Shown here: positions 48,586 to 58,115 of the stretch, piece after piece
How positions within the stretch are numbered: the stretch's first letter is position 1
Layout of the letters: each line of letters opens with the position of its first letter
From: Rhodothermus profundi
GTDB lineage: Bacteria; Bacteroidota; Rhodothermia; Rhodothermales; Rhodothermaceae
Assembly (NCBI RefSeq): GCF_900142415.1
Contig: NZ_FRAU01000007.1
Location: 120,257-184,256 of the forward strand
Direction of reading: 5' to 3'
Length of the DNA: 64,000 bases
Notes under the pieces: generated by a model
The model's database searches: none
Seen by the model: only the letters and a program-made list of their open reading frames with translations
What the model was told of the DNA's origin: nothing
Position numbers and translations under genes: made by a program

Positions 48586-49617
48586 CTGTGTCGAATAACA
48601 GATTGCGCTTTTTGGTGTGCTGGTTGGTGGACGTTGGTGGGCGTGGTGCTGGGAGTGCTGAGTTGCCGAAGCCCTTCGGAGCCTCCGCCTCCTGCGCTCA
48701 ACCCGAATATTGTCAAGGTGGGCGAGTATTATCGCATGGGTGTCTGGCCGCAACCGCACCTTCTTTATGCCACCCCGCCGCTGGATCGGGTTTTGCTTGA
48801 TGCGCAGCTAAACGCCTTGCGCGACACCACGCTGATTCCCAACGGCACTCCGGCTCCGATTTTTATTGAGGCGAGCGATGATGGAGGCAAGCTTTTGTAC
48901 GTAGAAACGCCGCTGTATCCTCGGCCGGGTTACTGGGGGCCGCTGTACGAGCTGGAGGTAGCGACGGGGCAGCGGCGGTTGTTGCGTGACAGCACCTGGG
49001 CGGTTTCCAGTGCCCGGTATCTGCCGGGTTCTGATCGTTGGGTGGTGTTTTACAGTTATGGTCGTTTGCCCTGGAACCCGAGTGGTCCGGTGGCGGGCTA
49101 CTACGTGCTGGATTTGCAGACGCTGAAGGATTCACTGCTGTTTGCGTACGTGTCGCCGGCGGGTCCGAAGGAGATTTTCAACGGCTTTGACATCAGTCCC
49201 GACGGTCAAACCCTCCTGATTCCGCTGAACCACTATCCCATTGGCTACCCGCGTGCTCCTCAGATCATAGCGTTTGATCTTCAGACGGGTCGGGCCGATA
49301 CGCTTTCGTGGCGTTTTAGTTACGATTTTCTCTGGTTGCGATTCAGTCCTGACGGTCGTCAGCTTCTTTACGGGACCTATCCGTTTGGTGTGTTTGACTA
49401 CACGAGTGCGGGTTGGACGGAGATAGGCGTGATAGATATGCGGACGGGGGAGCGGCGGGTGCTGGAGACGACGACGTACTTTGCGTGTGCGTCGATGGAT
49501 TTGTTTCCCCGGTGGAGTCCGGATGGTCGGCATATAGTCTACAGCAGCGCCCCCGTCCTCTGCCCCGAAGGAGCTATTGGGTATTATTCCCTCTACATTC
49601 TCAAAAACGTTAACTGA
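48586..49617 (+). CDS. lipoprotein with WD40/TolB-like beta-propeller repeats
   Basis: An exported lipoprotein of about 343 residues. The lipobox is VLSC after a hydrophobic stretch. A propeller pattern follows, with DISPDGQTLLIPL, RFSPDGRQLLYG and RWSPDGRHIVYS strands typical of TolB/PD40 repeats, each followed by a strand about a summary value (TGRADTL, TGERRVL). No catalytic motif. Function unknown; the propeller probably binds a partner or ligand in the periplasm or at the outer membrane. The ATG at 48586 fits a signal peptide better than the GTG at 48562. Confidence 0.7.
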   Translation: MCRITDCAFWCAGWWTLVGVVLGVLSCRSPSEPPPPALNPNIVKVGEYYRMGVWPQPHLLYATPPLDRVLLDAQLNALRDTTLIPNGTPAPIFIEASDDGGKLLYVETPLYPRPGYWGPLYELEVATGQRRLLRDSTWAVSSARYLPGSDRWVVFYSYGRLPWNPSGPVAGYYVLDLQTLKDSLLFAYVSPAGPKEIFNGFDISPDGQTLLIPLNHYPIGYPRAPQIIAFDLQTGRADTLSWRFSYDFLWLRFSPDGRQLLYGTYPFGVFDYTSAGWTEIGVIDMRTGERRVLETTTYFACASMDLFPRWSPDGRHIVYSSAPVLCPEGAIGYYSLYILKNVN

Positions 49618-49740
49618 GATGCAGGGTGCGAGTGCTCCTCCTTGAACATGTGCCGAGTTGAAGGCGGTGCTCATTTCGAAGAACAAAAGGATTCGTTCTG
49701 AAGGCTTCTATTCCGTTCACCGTCAAAACCCTCTCTGGCC

Positions 49741-52296
49741 ATGAAGACGATCACGATGCTCTTCGCACTGTGTGGCGCGCTGGTTTATTCCGCGCTTGCA
49801 CAAAAGCAGGAGGCAATCACTTCGGGCTTGCCCAAGCTCAAGCCAGCCGTGGAGGTCACCGACCTGCGCATTCTGGGCACACCCACGAAAGGCGCCACGG
49901 TAACGCTCCAGGTTCGTTTTCGAAGCCATGTGAAAGGCTCGGGTATCATCATGCTCCGGTATCCTGGGCATCTGGCTCCGCCCGGCCGTCGACCGGAAGA
50001 AAAATTCCGCACGCAGCCGCTTTCCCTGGAAGCCGGTAGAACCTATGTGCGGACGTATCCGCTGCGGGTCGAGAGCGCCGGGGCCGCCATGGTAGAGGTG
50101 ATCATTCAAGCTGAAGATCCACCGGAAGGCTATAACGCCAGCGCCTCCGCCCACCTGGAGGTATTCAGCGGGACCGATACCTATCAGATTTTCGCTCCGG
50201 GCGACACCCTACGAAAACGGGTTTGGGCGACGAAAGGCATGGCCCGAAAAAGCACACCGCAGACCCAGGCTTACTACACCGTTTCAGTGAATGGAACGGT
50301 AAAATTCTGGGACCAGCACGAAGTTCCACTCCGATCAGAAGGTCTTTTTGGCAACAAAGTGGAGCTCTGGTTCCGCAACAGCAGCAATCCGTACATGCTC
50401 TATCATCCGGTGCTGGGAGAATACGAGCATGTTCACTATGATATTATCGAAGAAGACGGTCAGTATCACTTCAATTTCAGCTTCAGTGGCGACCTCAGCG
50501 GTTATGATGAGCTGCTGATTCTGGTCAGTACCTCCAACCAGGCGGCCTCGCTGTATGTAACGCAGGGCGCCTGGATCGTTGACGCCGGCAACGGTATCGA
50601 AGTATTCTTTGGCCCGTCTCAGGGCGTGGTATATGACATCAGCAACATGGGGACCAGCATTTCCATTTCGAATGCCGATATCGAAGTAAACTCACAGGAT
50701 GGTGCGATTCTTCGTAATATGATGTTGGCACGTAACTTCTTGGAATCTTTTTACAACAATAATATCCCTTTTGAGTTACCTGTCGTCCGGGTTTATAAGA
50801 AAGATATAGAAGCTGCCGGACAATTCTGTCATAATAATTCTCCACACATAGAAATAGATCCTTATGCAACAGAGATCACCACAACTACCCACGAATACGG
50901 CCATTATGTTATGTACCGTATGTGGAATACAGATTGTGACTTTAATAATGCATCAAGACAACTTGTAGAAGGTTGGGCTATATTTTTCTCATTTGTTGTA
51001 CGAAACTATGTAAATAAAATGTATGGTGATAATCTGATAAGTTACGATGATAATACTGAAGAATCATCTTTTAGAATAGGAATTAAAGATGGGTATATTT
51101 ATAGATATAGAGGAATTCGCTATGCGGATTATGGAAAACCTGATATTGCCGCCTTTGCCTGTTATCTGTGGAATCTGTACGACAGTTATAATGGGAGTAT
51201 TTTTGAAGCAGATCTTTATGATCCCGGCGACAATGATGACGTGAGCGGCTATGCATTGCGTGTTTTCGAAGTAATGCGTATGGGGAAGCCTACTTCTGTA
51301 AGTAGCTATCATTTACAGTTCAAGCAAAGTCTACCTTATAGCCTTCAGAATTCTGTACAGCAAGTCTTTGATTTTATGATGGACAATCTTGTCAGCATAC
51401 CGGGCACACCGATGTATTCAGCTCAGGTCCGCAATGTGACCATTCAGAAAAACGGAACCCAGCTTCAACTTGCCTGGCAACCTCAGAGCTATCCTCCCGG
51501 ACGGTTCTATGGGAATTACGAAAGCGGCTATCGGATCTATGAAAAGGACGGAAGCACCTGGACCCTGCTGGCAACAGTAAGCGCAGGCACTACCCGTTAC
51601 AGTTTTACCGACAGCAGCCCGGCCAGCCAATACAAGATTACCGCCTACAATGCGGCCGGTGAGTCGTCGAATCCACCTGTTATACCGGGGGTACTTACCG
51701 TCTCCCTTACAGGACCGTCCATACTTGGCTACAAGGAAAGAGGATCTTGGACGGCTACAGCTTCGGGCGGAACGGGTGATACGTATCGTTTTCGCTGGTA
51801 CAAACGCAACTTTGGAAGCAGTGACTGGGGCTGGCCCGTACGTGACGTGACGCTGACGACCCACACCGATACCTATTCAACGACCATGCTGAGCACCTCC
51901 TTTGAATTGAAAGTAGAAGTTACCCGGGGGCTGGAAACGGCGGCGGCTACGCAGGTTGTGTTCTACAGTGGAGGATTCTGCCAGCCCGGTCGCCCCTGTG
52001 AACCGGTTGCTTTGATGGACGAGTCCTTGCCTGAGACGTATGCCCTGGCGGCTCCTTATCCCAATCCGGCGCGCAACTGGACAACGATTCGCTTTGCGTT
52101 GCCGGAAGCCGCCCATGTTCGGCTGGTGGTCTACGATGCGCTGGGACGGGAAGTCGTACGCCTGGCCGACAGCTGGTATGAGCCGGGCTACTATACGGCG
52201 CGGCTTGAGGCCTCGGCGCTACCTGCCGGCCTGTATGTCTGCCGGATCGTAGCCGGGCCTTTCACGCAGAGCTATCCCCTGGTGCTGATCAGATAA
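49741..52296 (+). CDS. secreted zinc metalloprotease with T9SS C-terminal sorting domain
   Basis: An 851-residue exported protein. The signal peptide is residues 1-20. An N-terminal beta-rich region (about 35-310) is followed by a protease domain (about 320-540) with HEYGH at 384-388 and Glu 410 in LVEGWA, the HExxH-x21-E zinc site of gluzincin-type enzymes. A fibronectin-III-like domain (about 560-655) and an Ig-like domain (about 660-755) come next. A type IX secretion sorting domain closes the protein (about 766-851, YPNPARNWTTIRFALPEA, YDALGREV, ALPAGLYVCRI). The protease segment (about 50690-51390) is very AT-rich compared with the flanks. It is followed by a terminator. Likely a surface or secreted peptidase. 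Confidence 0.85.
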   Translation: MKTITMLFALCGALVYSALAQKQEAITSGLPKLKPAVEVTDLRILGTPTKGATVTLQVRFRSHVKGSGIIMLRYPGHLAPPGRRPEEKFRTQPLSLEAGRTYVRTYPLRVESAGAAMVEVIIQAEDPPEGYNASASAHLEVFSGTDTYQIFAPGDTLRKRVWATKGMARKSTPQTQAYYTVSVNGTVKFWDQHEVPLRSEGLFGNKVELWFRNSSNPYMLYHPVLGEYEHVHYDIIEEDGQYHFNFSFSGDLSGYDELLILVSTSNQAASLYVTQGAWIVDAGNGIEVFFGPSQGVVYDISNMGTSISISNADIEVNSQDGAILRNMMLARNFLESFYNNNIPFELPVVRVYKKDIEAAGQFCHNNSPHIEIDPYATEITTTTHEYGHYVMYRMWNTDCDFNNASRQLVEGWAIFFSFVVRNYVNKMYGDNLISYDDNTEESSFRIGIKDGYIYRYRGIRYADYGKPDIAAFACYLWNLYDSYNGSIFEADLYDPGDNDDVSGYALRVFEVMRMGKPTSVSSYHLQFKQSLPYSLQNSVQQVFDFMMDNLVSIPGTPMYSAQVRNVTIQKNGTQLQLAWQPQSYPPGRFYGNYESGYRIYEKDGSTWTLLATVSAGTTRYSFTDSSPASQYKITAYNAAGESSNPPVIPGVLTVSLTGPSILGYKERGSWTATASGGTGDTYRFRWYKRNFGSSDWGWPVRDVTLTTHTDTYSTTMLSTSFELKVEVTRGLETAAATQVVFYSGGFCQPGRPCEPVALMDESLPETYALAAPYPNPARNWTTIRFALPEAAHVRLVVYDALGREVVRLADSWYEPGYYTARLEASALPAGLYVCRIVAGPFTQSYPLVLIR

Positions 52297-52336
52297 CCCC
52301 CGGGATCACGCGGGGCTAACGAGCTGGTCAGCTCGG

Positions 52337-52374
52337 GCCGGGCGGTGTCTTAGGAAGGCACTGCCCGGCTTTTC
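52337..52374 (+). terminator. Rho-independent terminator after the metalloprotease gene
   Basis: A 10-bp stem (52337-52346 with 52360-52369, one G-T pair) and a 13-base loop, followed by TTTTCT. It lies 40 bases past the stop. The next 160 bases, up to the outer-membrane gene at 52534, contain nothing I recognise. Confidence 0.75.
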
Positions 52375-52533
52375 TATCTGACCGTATTCTGGCTTCGCTG
52401 AAAAATGCTGCAATTTTTTGCAGGGTAGGGTAGTACCGCTAGGGCCGGCCGGTCTGCTTCGGTCCTTCCGAGATCGAGCTTGAACGTGCCTTTCACCAGA
52501 GCGCGTCGCTTTCAAAGAGCGGGCTGTATGGGC

Positions 52534-53040
52534 TTAAAAAGTAATCCACAGCCCTGCCCGGAAGAACGGCCGGTGCAGTCCGACTTCGCCGAAGAAGAAA
52601 TGGCGGGTGCCCAAGGCCGACGCAAACCGAAAGAAAGGCTCCAGAAACAGTCCGAACTGCTGATTTTTCTGCGCGCGCGTTTTGCCCTGCATGAGCAGCA
52701 AGCCGGGACCTAAGCGCATGCCTACGTCAAGGTCGTAGAGAATCGGGGCATTGCCTAGCGTGCGCAGCAGACCGGTAATGCGAAAAGCCGAACCAAAGGC
52801 CATGGAGAGCTGCGCATTGCCTTCCCCTCCGGCAAAAGAAGGGGCCACGTCCAGGTATAAAATGCTTTCCACTGTGTAGATGCTGCGAGGCGAGACGTAG
52901 CCAAGCTGCACGCCCAGGCCCGGGACTGCAGCAATGCCTGCCTGCAGCACGCGGCCATGATCGGGCGCAACGGGCTGCGCCCTCACCACGTCGAAAAGCA
53001 CCAGCAGGGAGAGGATCAGGGTTGCGCGAAGGCCGTGCAT
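52534..53040 (-). CDS. exported hypothetical protein, outer-membrane beta-barrel-like
   Basis: A protein of about 168 residues from the ATG at 53038-53040. A signal peptide (about 1-22, ending VRAQ) is followed by alternating beta strands (GLGVQLGYVSPRSIY, DVGMRLGPGLLLMQG, HFFFGEVGLHRPFF) ending in GLWITF, a terminal aromatic strand as in outer-membrane barrels. No family recognised. Divergent from ychF. Confidence 0.62.
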   Translation of the reverse strand: MHGLRATLILSLLVLFDVVRAQPVAPDHGRVLQAGIAAVPGLGVQLGYVSPRSIYTVESILYLDVAPSFAGGEGNAQLSMAFGSAFRITGLLRTLGNAPILYDLDVGMRLGPGLLLMQGKTRAQKNQQFGLFLEPFFRFASALGTRHFFFGEVGLHRPFFRAGLWITF

Positions 53041-53152
53041 GATGGTTCGAGATGGGTTGCGGAACAATTCGGACGTTGCCCGATTTGGGCCGGCTGGCTT
53101 TTACCTGCAAATAGCCGCGAAAGTTGTACCACCTTGAAACGAAAAGGATACA

Positions 53153-54253
53153 ATGCCGCTGCGTTGTGGAATTGTCGGGCTCCCAAATGTCGGAAAGTCG
53201 ACCCTTTTTAATGCGCTCAGTCAGGCCGGGGCAGAATCGGCCAACTATCCGTTCTGTACCATTGAGCCCAATGTAGGCGTGGTGCCCGTTCCGGACGAAC
53301 GCCTGGCGCGTCTGGCTGAACTGGCAGGCTCCGCCAAGGTAACGCCAGCAACCATTGAGTTCGTAGACATTGCCGGACTGGTAGCCGGGGCCTCCAGAGG
53401 AGAGGGACTGGGCAATCAGTTCCTGGCGCATATCCGCGAAGTAGATGCTATCCTGCATGTAGTGCGGTGTTTTGAGGATCCCAACATCGTGCACGTAAGT
53501 GGCTCTGTCGATCCGGCCCGCGACATTGAGATCATCCAGACTGAGCTGCTGTTGAAAGATCTGGAGACGGTAGAACGCCGCCTTGAGCGCACCGCCCGGG
53601 CTGCTAAAAGCGGCGATAAAAAACTGCGTGAAGAGCTGGCCTTCTACGAACGTCTGCGCGGTCACTTAAGCAACGGACTTCCTGCGCGGCTGTTCGCGCT
53701 CCGTGATTCAGAAACCACCTGGCTGCGCTCGCTTTTCTTGCTCACCGTAAAGCCAGTGCTGTACGTGGCCAATGTCGCAGAGGCCGACCTGCCCGACGGC
53801 GAAGGCAATCCGCATGTGGCCACGGTTCGGGAAATTGCCAGGCGAGAAGAAAGTGCGGTGGTGGTGATCTGCGCCGAGCTGGAGGCCCAACTGGCGGAAC
53901 TGGACGAGGCAGAACGGCAAGCTTTCCTGAACGAGCTGGGGCTAAAACAATCGGGACTGGAGCGGCTGGTGCGGGCAGCCTACGAACTGCTGGGGTTGAT
54001 CACCTTCTTCACGGTCGGTCCCAGAGAGACGCGCGCCTGGACGATTCGACGCGGCACGCGAGCGCAGCAAGCCGCCGGCCTTATCCACAGTGACTTCGAG
54101 CGCGGCTTTATCCGGGCCGAAACGATCTCGTACGAGGACTATGTCCGCTATGGCTCGGAAGCAGCCGCGCGAGAAGCCGGGGCCATGCGCTCAGAAGGAC
54201 GCGATTATGTTGTGCAGGACGGGGATGTGATCCTGTTTCGCTTCAACGTCTGA
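53153..54253 (+). CDS. ychF: ribosome-binding ATPase YchF (OLA1 family)
   Basis: An Obg-related P-loop NTPase that prefers ATP. The 366-residue protein has G1 GLPNVGKST at 9-17, FVDIAGLVAGASRGEGLGN (G3 region), the coiled-coil insertion (about 130-200) and a C-terminal TGS domain (residues near 280-366). It binds ribosomes and is linked to stress responses. Complete. Its end overlaps the convergent outer-membrane gene by 11 bases. Confidence 0.96.
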   Translation: MPLRCGIVGLPNVGKSTLFNALSQAGAESANYPFCTIEPNVGVVPVPDERLARLAELAGSAKVTPATIEFVDIAGLVAGASRGEGLGNQFLAHIREVDAILHVVRCFEDPNIVHVSGSVDPARDIEIIQTELLLKDLETVERRLERTARAAKSGDKKLREELAFYERLRGHLSNGLPARLFALRDSETTWLRSLFLLTVKPVLYVANVAEADLPDGEGNPHVATVREIARREESAVVVICAELEAQLAELDEAERQAFLNELGLKQSGLERLVRAAYELLGLITFFTVGPRETRAWTIRRGTRAQQAAGLIHSDFERGFIRAETISYEDYVRYGSEAAAREAGAMRSEGRDYVVQDGDVILFRFNV

Positions 54254-54956
54254 GCCCATAAAGGCGGCCAAACGTCAGGCTGATTACAGGCGTGCCAAAG
54301 AATCGCCGAGGAGTTGCCTGACCCTCCAGTAACTGAATGGGGCGCGGGAAGTAGTGAAGGGCATAGCCGAACCGTAATCCCTGGGTAGTCTGCAGGCTTC
54401 GGCCAAAGTAGGCGCCCAGCACAATCATACCCCCCACGCCGGTGCGAAGATGCCCTTTAGGAAGAGCCTGAAATACATCATAGATACGCTCGCCTATTTC
54501 CGGGTCGTATCGATTATTACCATTTTGATCCCGAAAGTATGGGTACACCCAGCCAAACGTAGGACCTATTGAAAACTGCAGATAGGGGCGAAAATTATCA
54601 GCAATCTGCTCGCGCCAGAGACGCCGCTGCAGACCAAATTGAACCGGAATGAGCAGCAGGTAATTGGCCTTGTTCTGAATGTAACTGGCTCCTGTGAGCG
54701 CATTATAAAACTTCTGCTCTCGCTCATCCTTGCCTGAACCAAGGCTGAAGTCAAACAGCAGCATTAGATCGCGACCTACAGCCCGATGGTAGTAGCCGCC
54801 CAGCCCAAAGCCACTATTCGTGAGGAGAATCTGCAAGCCAGCACCTGTGCCATAAGGATCCACCCTGCTGCTGTCCGCGGGCAATTGGGCCTGTCCGGTC
54901 CAGACCGGAACCAGCAGGACCAGCCAACACGTCCACCCTGCCCGTACGCAGCGCAT
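54243..54956 (-). CDS. outer-membrane beta-barrel protein, hypothetical
   Basis: A 237-residue exported protein with signal peptide (about 1-24, ending QAQ). Many short amphipathic strands (GLGGYYHRAVG, LLFDFSLGSG, YLQFSIGPTFGW, GLRFGYALHYFP) end in PVISLTFGRLYGLRR, consistent with an OmpW- or PorT-like eight-strand barrel. The DQNGNNRYDPEIGERIYD loop is acidic and could bind calcium. Family not identified. Confidence 0.68.
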   Translation of the reverse strand: MRCVRAGWTCWLVLLVPVWTGQAQLPADSSRVDPYGTGAGLQILLTNSGFGLGGYYHRAVGRDLMLLFDFSLGSGKDEREQKFYNALTGASYIQNKANYLLLIPVQFGLQRRLWREQIADNFRPYLQFSIGPTFGWVYPYFRDQNGNNRYDPEIGERIYDVFQALPKGHLRTGVGGMIVLGAYFGRSLQTTQGLRFGYALHYFPRPIQLLEGQATPRRFFGTPVISLTFGRLYGLRR

Positions 54957-55162
54957 GGCCTCCAGCGCGGCTATCCTAAAGTCGCAAAAGCTGATGGTCG
55001 CCCTGAACGCAGAAGGTATTGATTCGCTTACAAAGACTGTCAGGTGCGCAATACATGAGGTATGTTTTATAAAACAGTTAGTTTCTTAAAGGATGAAGTC
55101 ACGGTGGAAAAAAGACAGAGGGAGGTGCACTGTCTTTCCTGTAGATAAAGAACTACAGTGTC

Positions 55163-55999
55163 ATGCGGTTGGGATATGGACTGATCCTGGGTTTGCTGGT
55201 AAGCCTGACAGCTTGCCGGCCGCGCCAGTCAGCGTCTCCCGAAACGTCCCCGGTTGTGCTTCCGGTGCATACCCGAGCCGATTCGCTGGCGCTACGCGTC
55301 TATCAAGCCTATGGCGGACCAGAAGTCTGGCAGGCGCTGCCCTATATCCGGTTTGACTATGCCGTGGCACACGACGGGCCCCGCCGCCTGCTGGCGCATC
55401 ATCTCTGGCACCGCCCCAGCGGACGCTATCGGTTGGAATGGGTTCGGGAAAACGATTCGCTCTATGTGGCTCTGTTCAACGTGCGTACGCGTCGCGGGCA
55501 GGTATACCATAATGGACGACCGCTGGCAGAGCCCGCCAATCGGCGACTGCTGGAAGAGGCCTACCGGCGTTTTGTCCATGATACCTTCTGGTTGTTATTG
55601 CCGGTGCAGCTCTTTGAGCCGGGCGTGCAGCGTTTCTATGAGGCCGACTCGGCTACCGCCGCCTACGAGGTGCTGCGTCTGGAGCTGACGCGCGCCGAGT
55701 GGCTGCCGGCGCGGCGTTACTGGGTGTATGTAGATCGGCAGGAGGCGCTGGTGGTACAACTGGCCTATTTCGTCCCGGGCAGTTCCGAAGCTCTGCCCGC
55801 CCGATACCGATGGGAAGGACACCAGACGTGGGAAACTCCTTTCGGTCCAGTGCGTCTGGCAACGCGCAAGATATTTCTCTATGCGCCATTGATTCTCTTT
55901 ACTGACAATCTGGCTTTCCCGGCCACGTTGCCGGAGGCGCTGTTTTTGGATCCTCTGCCCCGTCTGGGCCAACCCCTAACCTCAGTCGCAGCGCGCTAA
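55163..55999 (+). CDS. lipoprotein, hypothetical (upstream of LolC/E-like permease)
   Basis: A 278-residue lipoprotein: lipobox LTAC (Cys 18), then a beta-rich domain starting ALRVYQAYGGPEVWQALPYIRF. This opening is shared with a set of Bacteroidota lipoproteins resembling outer-membrane lipoprotein carriers. Repeated Trp and Tyr strands suggest an antiparallel half-barrel. It lies 4 bases before the permease gene and is probably translated with it. A role in lipid or lipoprotein handling is a guess based on that neighbour. The roughly 200 bases upstream hold two short inverted repeats but no clear promoter. Confidence 0.65.
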   Translation: MRLGYGLILGLLVSLTACRPRQSASPETSPVVLPVHTRADSLALRVYQAYGGPEVWQALPYIRFDYAVAHDGPRRLLAHHLWHRPSGRYRLEWVRENDSLYVALFNVRTRRGQVYHNGRPLAEPANRRLLEEAYRRFVHDTFWLLLPVQLFEPGVQRFYEADSATAAYEVLRLELTRAEWLPARRYWVYVDRQEALVVQLAYFVPGSSEALPARYRWEGHQTWETPFGPVRLATRKIFLYAPLILFTDNLAFPATLPEALFLDPLPRLGQPLTSVAAR

Positions 56000-56003
56000 C
56001 GAT

Positions 56004-57260
56004 ATGGACATTCGCCTACTACTGGCTCGCCGCTATCTGATGGCGCGGCATCAGGTAACGCTGATTGCCGTCATCACTGGCATTTCGGTGTTAGGCGTGG
56101 CGGTGGGCGTAGCAGCCTTGATTGTGGTCCTTTCCGTGATGAATGGGTTCTACCGCGTGGTGCGCGATCTGCTGGTGTCGGTGGATCCCCATGTCCGTAT
56201 CGTTAGCGTAACCCCCGGCGGAATAACAGTTAATGATTCGCTGGAGCAGCTTTTGCGACGCCTGCCGCATGTGACGGAGGTGACCGCCTATGTGGAGGGG
56301 AAGGCGCTCCTGCTGTATGAAGGTGAAGGAGAGGTAAATAAGGTCGTAGTGGTTCGGGGCGTTGAGCCAGAGGCGCTGAGGGCTATGGGAGCGACGCAGG
56401 TTTTTGGCAGCGTGGATTTGCGGCGGCGTGAGGGGCGGCCAGGGATTCTCGTAGGTATGCCGCTGGCTCGTCGGCTGGGGTTGTTGCCTGCAAGCCAGAC
56501 CGAGCCGGCCAGTCCGGTCGGTCTGCTTTCGGCACCTGCCCTTGAGCAATTGCTGACGCAGCCACTGGCACCGCCCCCTCTGGTCCGGTTTGAAGTGCGC
56601 GGGCTGTATCAACTGACTTCTGGCTACGATGAAAGCCATGTGTTTGTCGCGCTTGAAGAAGCGCAGCGCCTGTTTCGCATGGATCATCGGGTCGATGGGA
56701 TTGCGCTGCGGCTGGACGATGTCTCCCGGGCCGACGCTATTAAAGCCTATCTGCAACAACAGCTTGATACTACCCGCTATCGGGTGCAGACCTGGTATGA
56801 CCTTCAACGAGGACTTTACGACGTCATGCGCCTGGAAAAATGGGGCGCTTCGTTGATTCTGGCGTTGATTGTGGTGGTGGCTGCGTTTAGCATCGTAGGG
56901 GCTCTTACTATGGTCGTGATCGAAAAGCGAAGAGATATTGGCGTGTTGCAGGCCATGGGCCTTTCTCGAAAGCAAGTGCGCCAGGTATTTCTACTGGCTG
57001 GACTGCTGATCGGTGTAGCTGGCGCTGGCCTGGGACTCCTACTGGGCGTGGGACTGGCGCTATTGCAGCAGCACTTTCAACTGGTTCCGCTGCCCGGAGC
57101 CGAAGCCTTTCTGATTCACGCCTATCCAGTCGCCATTGAAATCGTAGATCTGATAGGCATTACGCTGGCGGCTCTTGTGCTCTGCGTACTGGCTGCCCTC
57201 TATCCGGCCGCTCGTGCAGCCGCTATTGAACCGGCTCAGGCAGTTCAGTTGGATGTTTGA
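56004..57260 (+). CDS. ABC transporter permease, LolC/LolE-like (FtsX superfamily)
   Basis: A 418-residue inner-membrane protein with the LolC/E architecture: one N-terminal helix (about 18-45), a large periplasmic domain (about 50-270) and three C-terminal helices (about 275-305, 325-355, 370-400) holding the FtsX-type loops ([20 protein letters not shown]). It should work with a LolD ATPase to release lipoproteins from the inner membrane. No ATPase gene is adjacent, so the partner must be encoded elsewhere. Confidence 0.88.
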   Translation: MDIRLLLARRYLMARHQVTLIAVITGISVLGVAVGVAALIVVLSVMNGFYRVVRDLLVSVDPHVRIVSVTPGGITVNDSLEQLLRRLPHVTEVTAYVEGKALLLYEGEGEVNKVVVVRGVEPEALRAMGATQVFGSVDLRRREGRPGILVGMPLARRLGLLPASQTEPASPVGLLSAPALEQLLTQPLAPPPLVRFEVRGLYQLTSGYDESHVFVALEEAQRLFRMDHRVDGIALRLDDVSRADAIKAYLQQQLDTTRYRVQTWYDLQRGLYDVMRLEKWGASLILALIVVVAAFSIVGALTMVVIEKRRDIGVLQAMGLSRKQVRQVFLLAGLLIGVAGAGLGLLLGVGLALLQQHFQLVPLPGAEAFLIHAYPVAIEIVDLIGITLAALVLCVLAALYPAARAAAIEPAQAVQLDV

Positions 57261-57418
57261 ACGCCAACGAGGTAGCAGGGCCCAGTCGTTTCAAGCTTTC
57301 CTCCTCCGAGTGGTGGCACAGGCTTTTCGGACGGCCGACCCCATGCTGCGATGTATTTTTGCGAAACCTTTGCGGAAGCCTGGGCTTAGAAGGGAAGCAT
57401 TCGTGGACGGGATAGATT

Positions 57419-57438
57419 GCGCTCTCGGAGCGCTTTTT
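57419..57438 (+). terminator. Rho-independent terminator (or attenuator) before rpmB
   Basis: A perfect 6-bp stem GCGCTC/GAGCGC with TCG loop (57419-57433) followed by five T residues. It could end the permease transcript. It lies only 40 bases before rpmB and inside a possible promoter spacer (TTG at 57416 and TAAATTAG at 57441), so it may also affect rpmB expression. Confidence 0.7.
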
Positions 57439-57477
57439 GCTAAATTAGCAGTCCTTAACATTCCGCAGCCTGGAATT

Positions 57478-57714
57478 ATGGCACGTAGAGATCAATTGAC
57501 GGGGAAAGGGCCGGTATCGGGGCATAACGTCTCGCACGCCAATAATAAGACGAAACGGCGTTTTCTTCCCAATCTGCAGAAGAAGCGGTTTTATATTCCC
57601 GAAGAGAAACGCTGGATTACGCTCCGCGTCTCGGCAAAGACCATAAAGACCATTAACAAGAAGGGGTTGAAAGCCGTACTGGATGAGGCGCGTCGCCAGG
57701 GGATTAAGATCTAA
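57478..57714 (+). CDS. rpmB: 50S ribosomal protein L28
   Basis: A 78-residue L28 (bL28). The start [20 protein letters not shown] and the core [15 protein letters not shown] are canonical. It lacks the zinc-binding cysteines of the C+ form, so it is the zinc-independent (C-) version. The ATG at 57478 is chosen; the open frame runs further upstream to 57175 but is not protein-like there. First gene of rpmB-rpmG-DUF4295. Confidence 0.96.
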   Translation: MARRDQLTGKGPVSGHNVSHANNKTKRRFLPNLQKKRFYIPEEKRWITLRVSAKTIKTINKKGLKAVLDEARRQGIKI

Positions 57715-57730
57715 ACCATAAGAGCAAACC

Positions 57731-57904
57731 ATGGCGAAAAAAGGAAAAGAAGCCCGGGTGCAGGTCATACTGGAGTGTACGGAAGCGCCGGGCACATCGC
57801 GCTACGTCACCACTAAAAACCGGCGCAATACACCGGGCCGGCTGGAATTGAGAAAGTACAATCCGGTTTTGCGTCGCCACACACTCCATCGGGAGGTAAA
57901 GTAA
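57731..57904 (+). CDS. rpmG: 50S ribosomal protein L33
   Basis: A 57-residue L33 (bL33) with [37 protein letters not shown] and [11 protein letters not shown]. It has one cysteine and no CxxC pairs, so it is the zinc-independent form, matching the L28 next door. It starts 16 bases after rpmB. Confidence 0.95.
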   Translation: MAKKGKEARVQVILECTEAPGTSRYVTTKNRRNTPGRLELRKYNPVLRRHTLHREVK

Positions 57905-57907
57905 GCC

Positions 57908-58072
57908 ATGCCAAAGATTAGCAAGAATCAGCGGACAGACCGGGGCAAGAACCGCCAGCAGGTCAAAATGGCCAAAGTTATCGTGGCCGAACGAAAGCCG
58001 AACGGCCAGTTTCGGTTTCGCGAGCGCATCGTTCCGGTTGATGAGGTGAAACAGATCGCTCAGGCTAAATAG
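57908..58072 (+). CDS. DUF4295 family small basic protein
   Basis: A 54-residue basic protein (MPKISKNQRTDRGKNRQQVK start, then MAKVIVAERKPNGQFRFRE and VDEVKQIAQAK). Small proteins of this type follow rpmB-rpmG across Bacteroidota and are probably ribosome-associated; the exact role is unknown. It starts 3 bases after the rpmG stop. Confidence 0.88.
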   Translation: MPKISKNQRTDRGKNRQQVKMAKVIVAERKPNGQFRFRERIVPVDEVKQIAQAK

Positions 58073-58115
58073 GATGGCAGGTCTGGGCGGAATTCTGAAT
58101 CAGTTTTTCAGCTAT

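Noticed and set aside
52727..53665. A 312-codon minus-strand frame across the ychF start
   Set aside because: Antisense to ychF and out of frame with the outer-membrane gene; composition is not protein-like.
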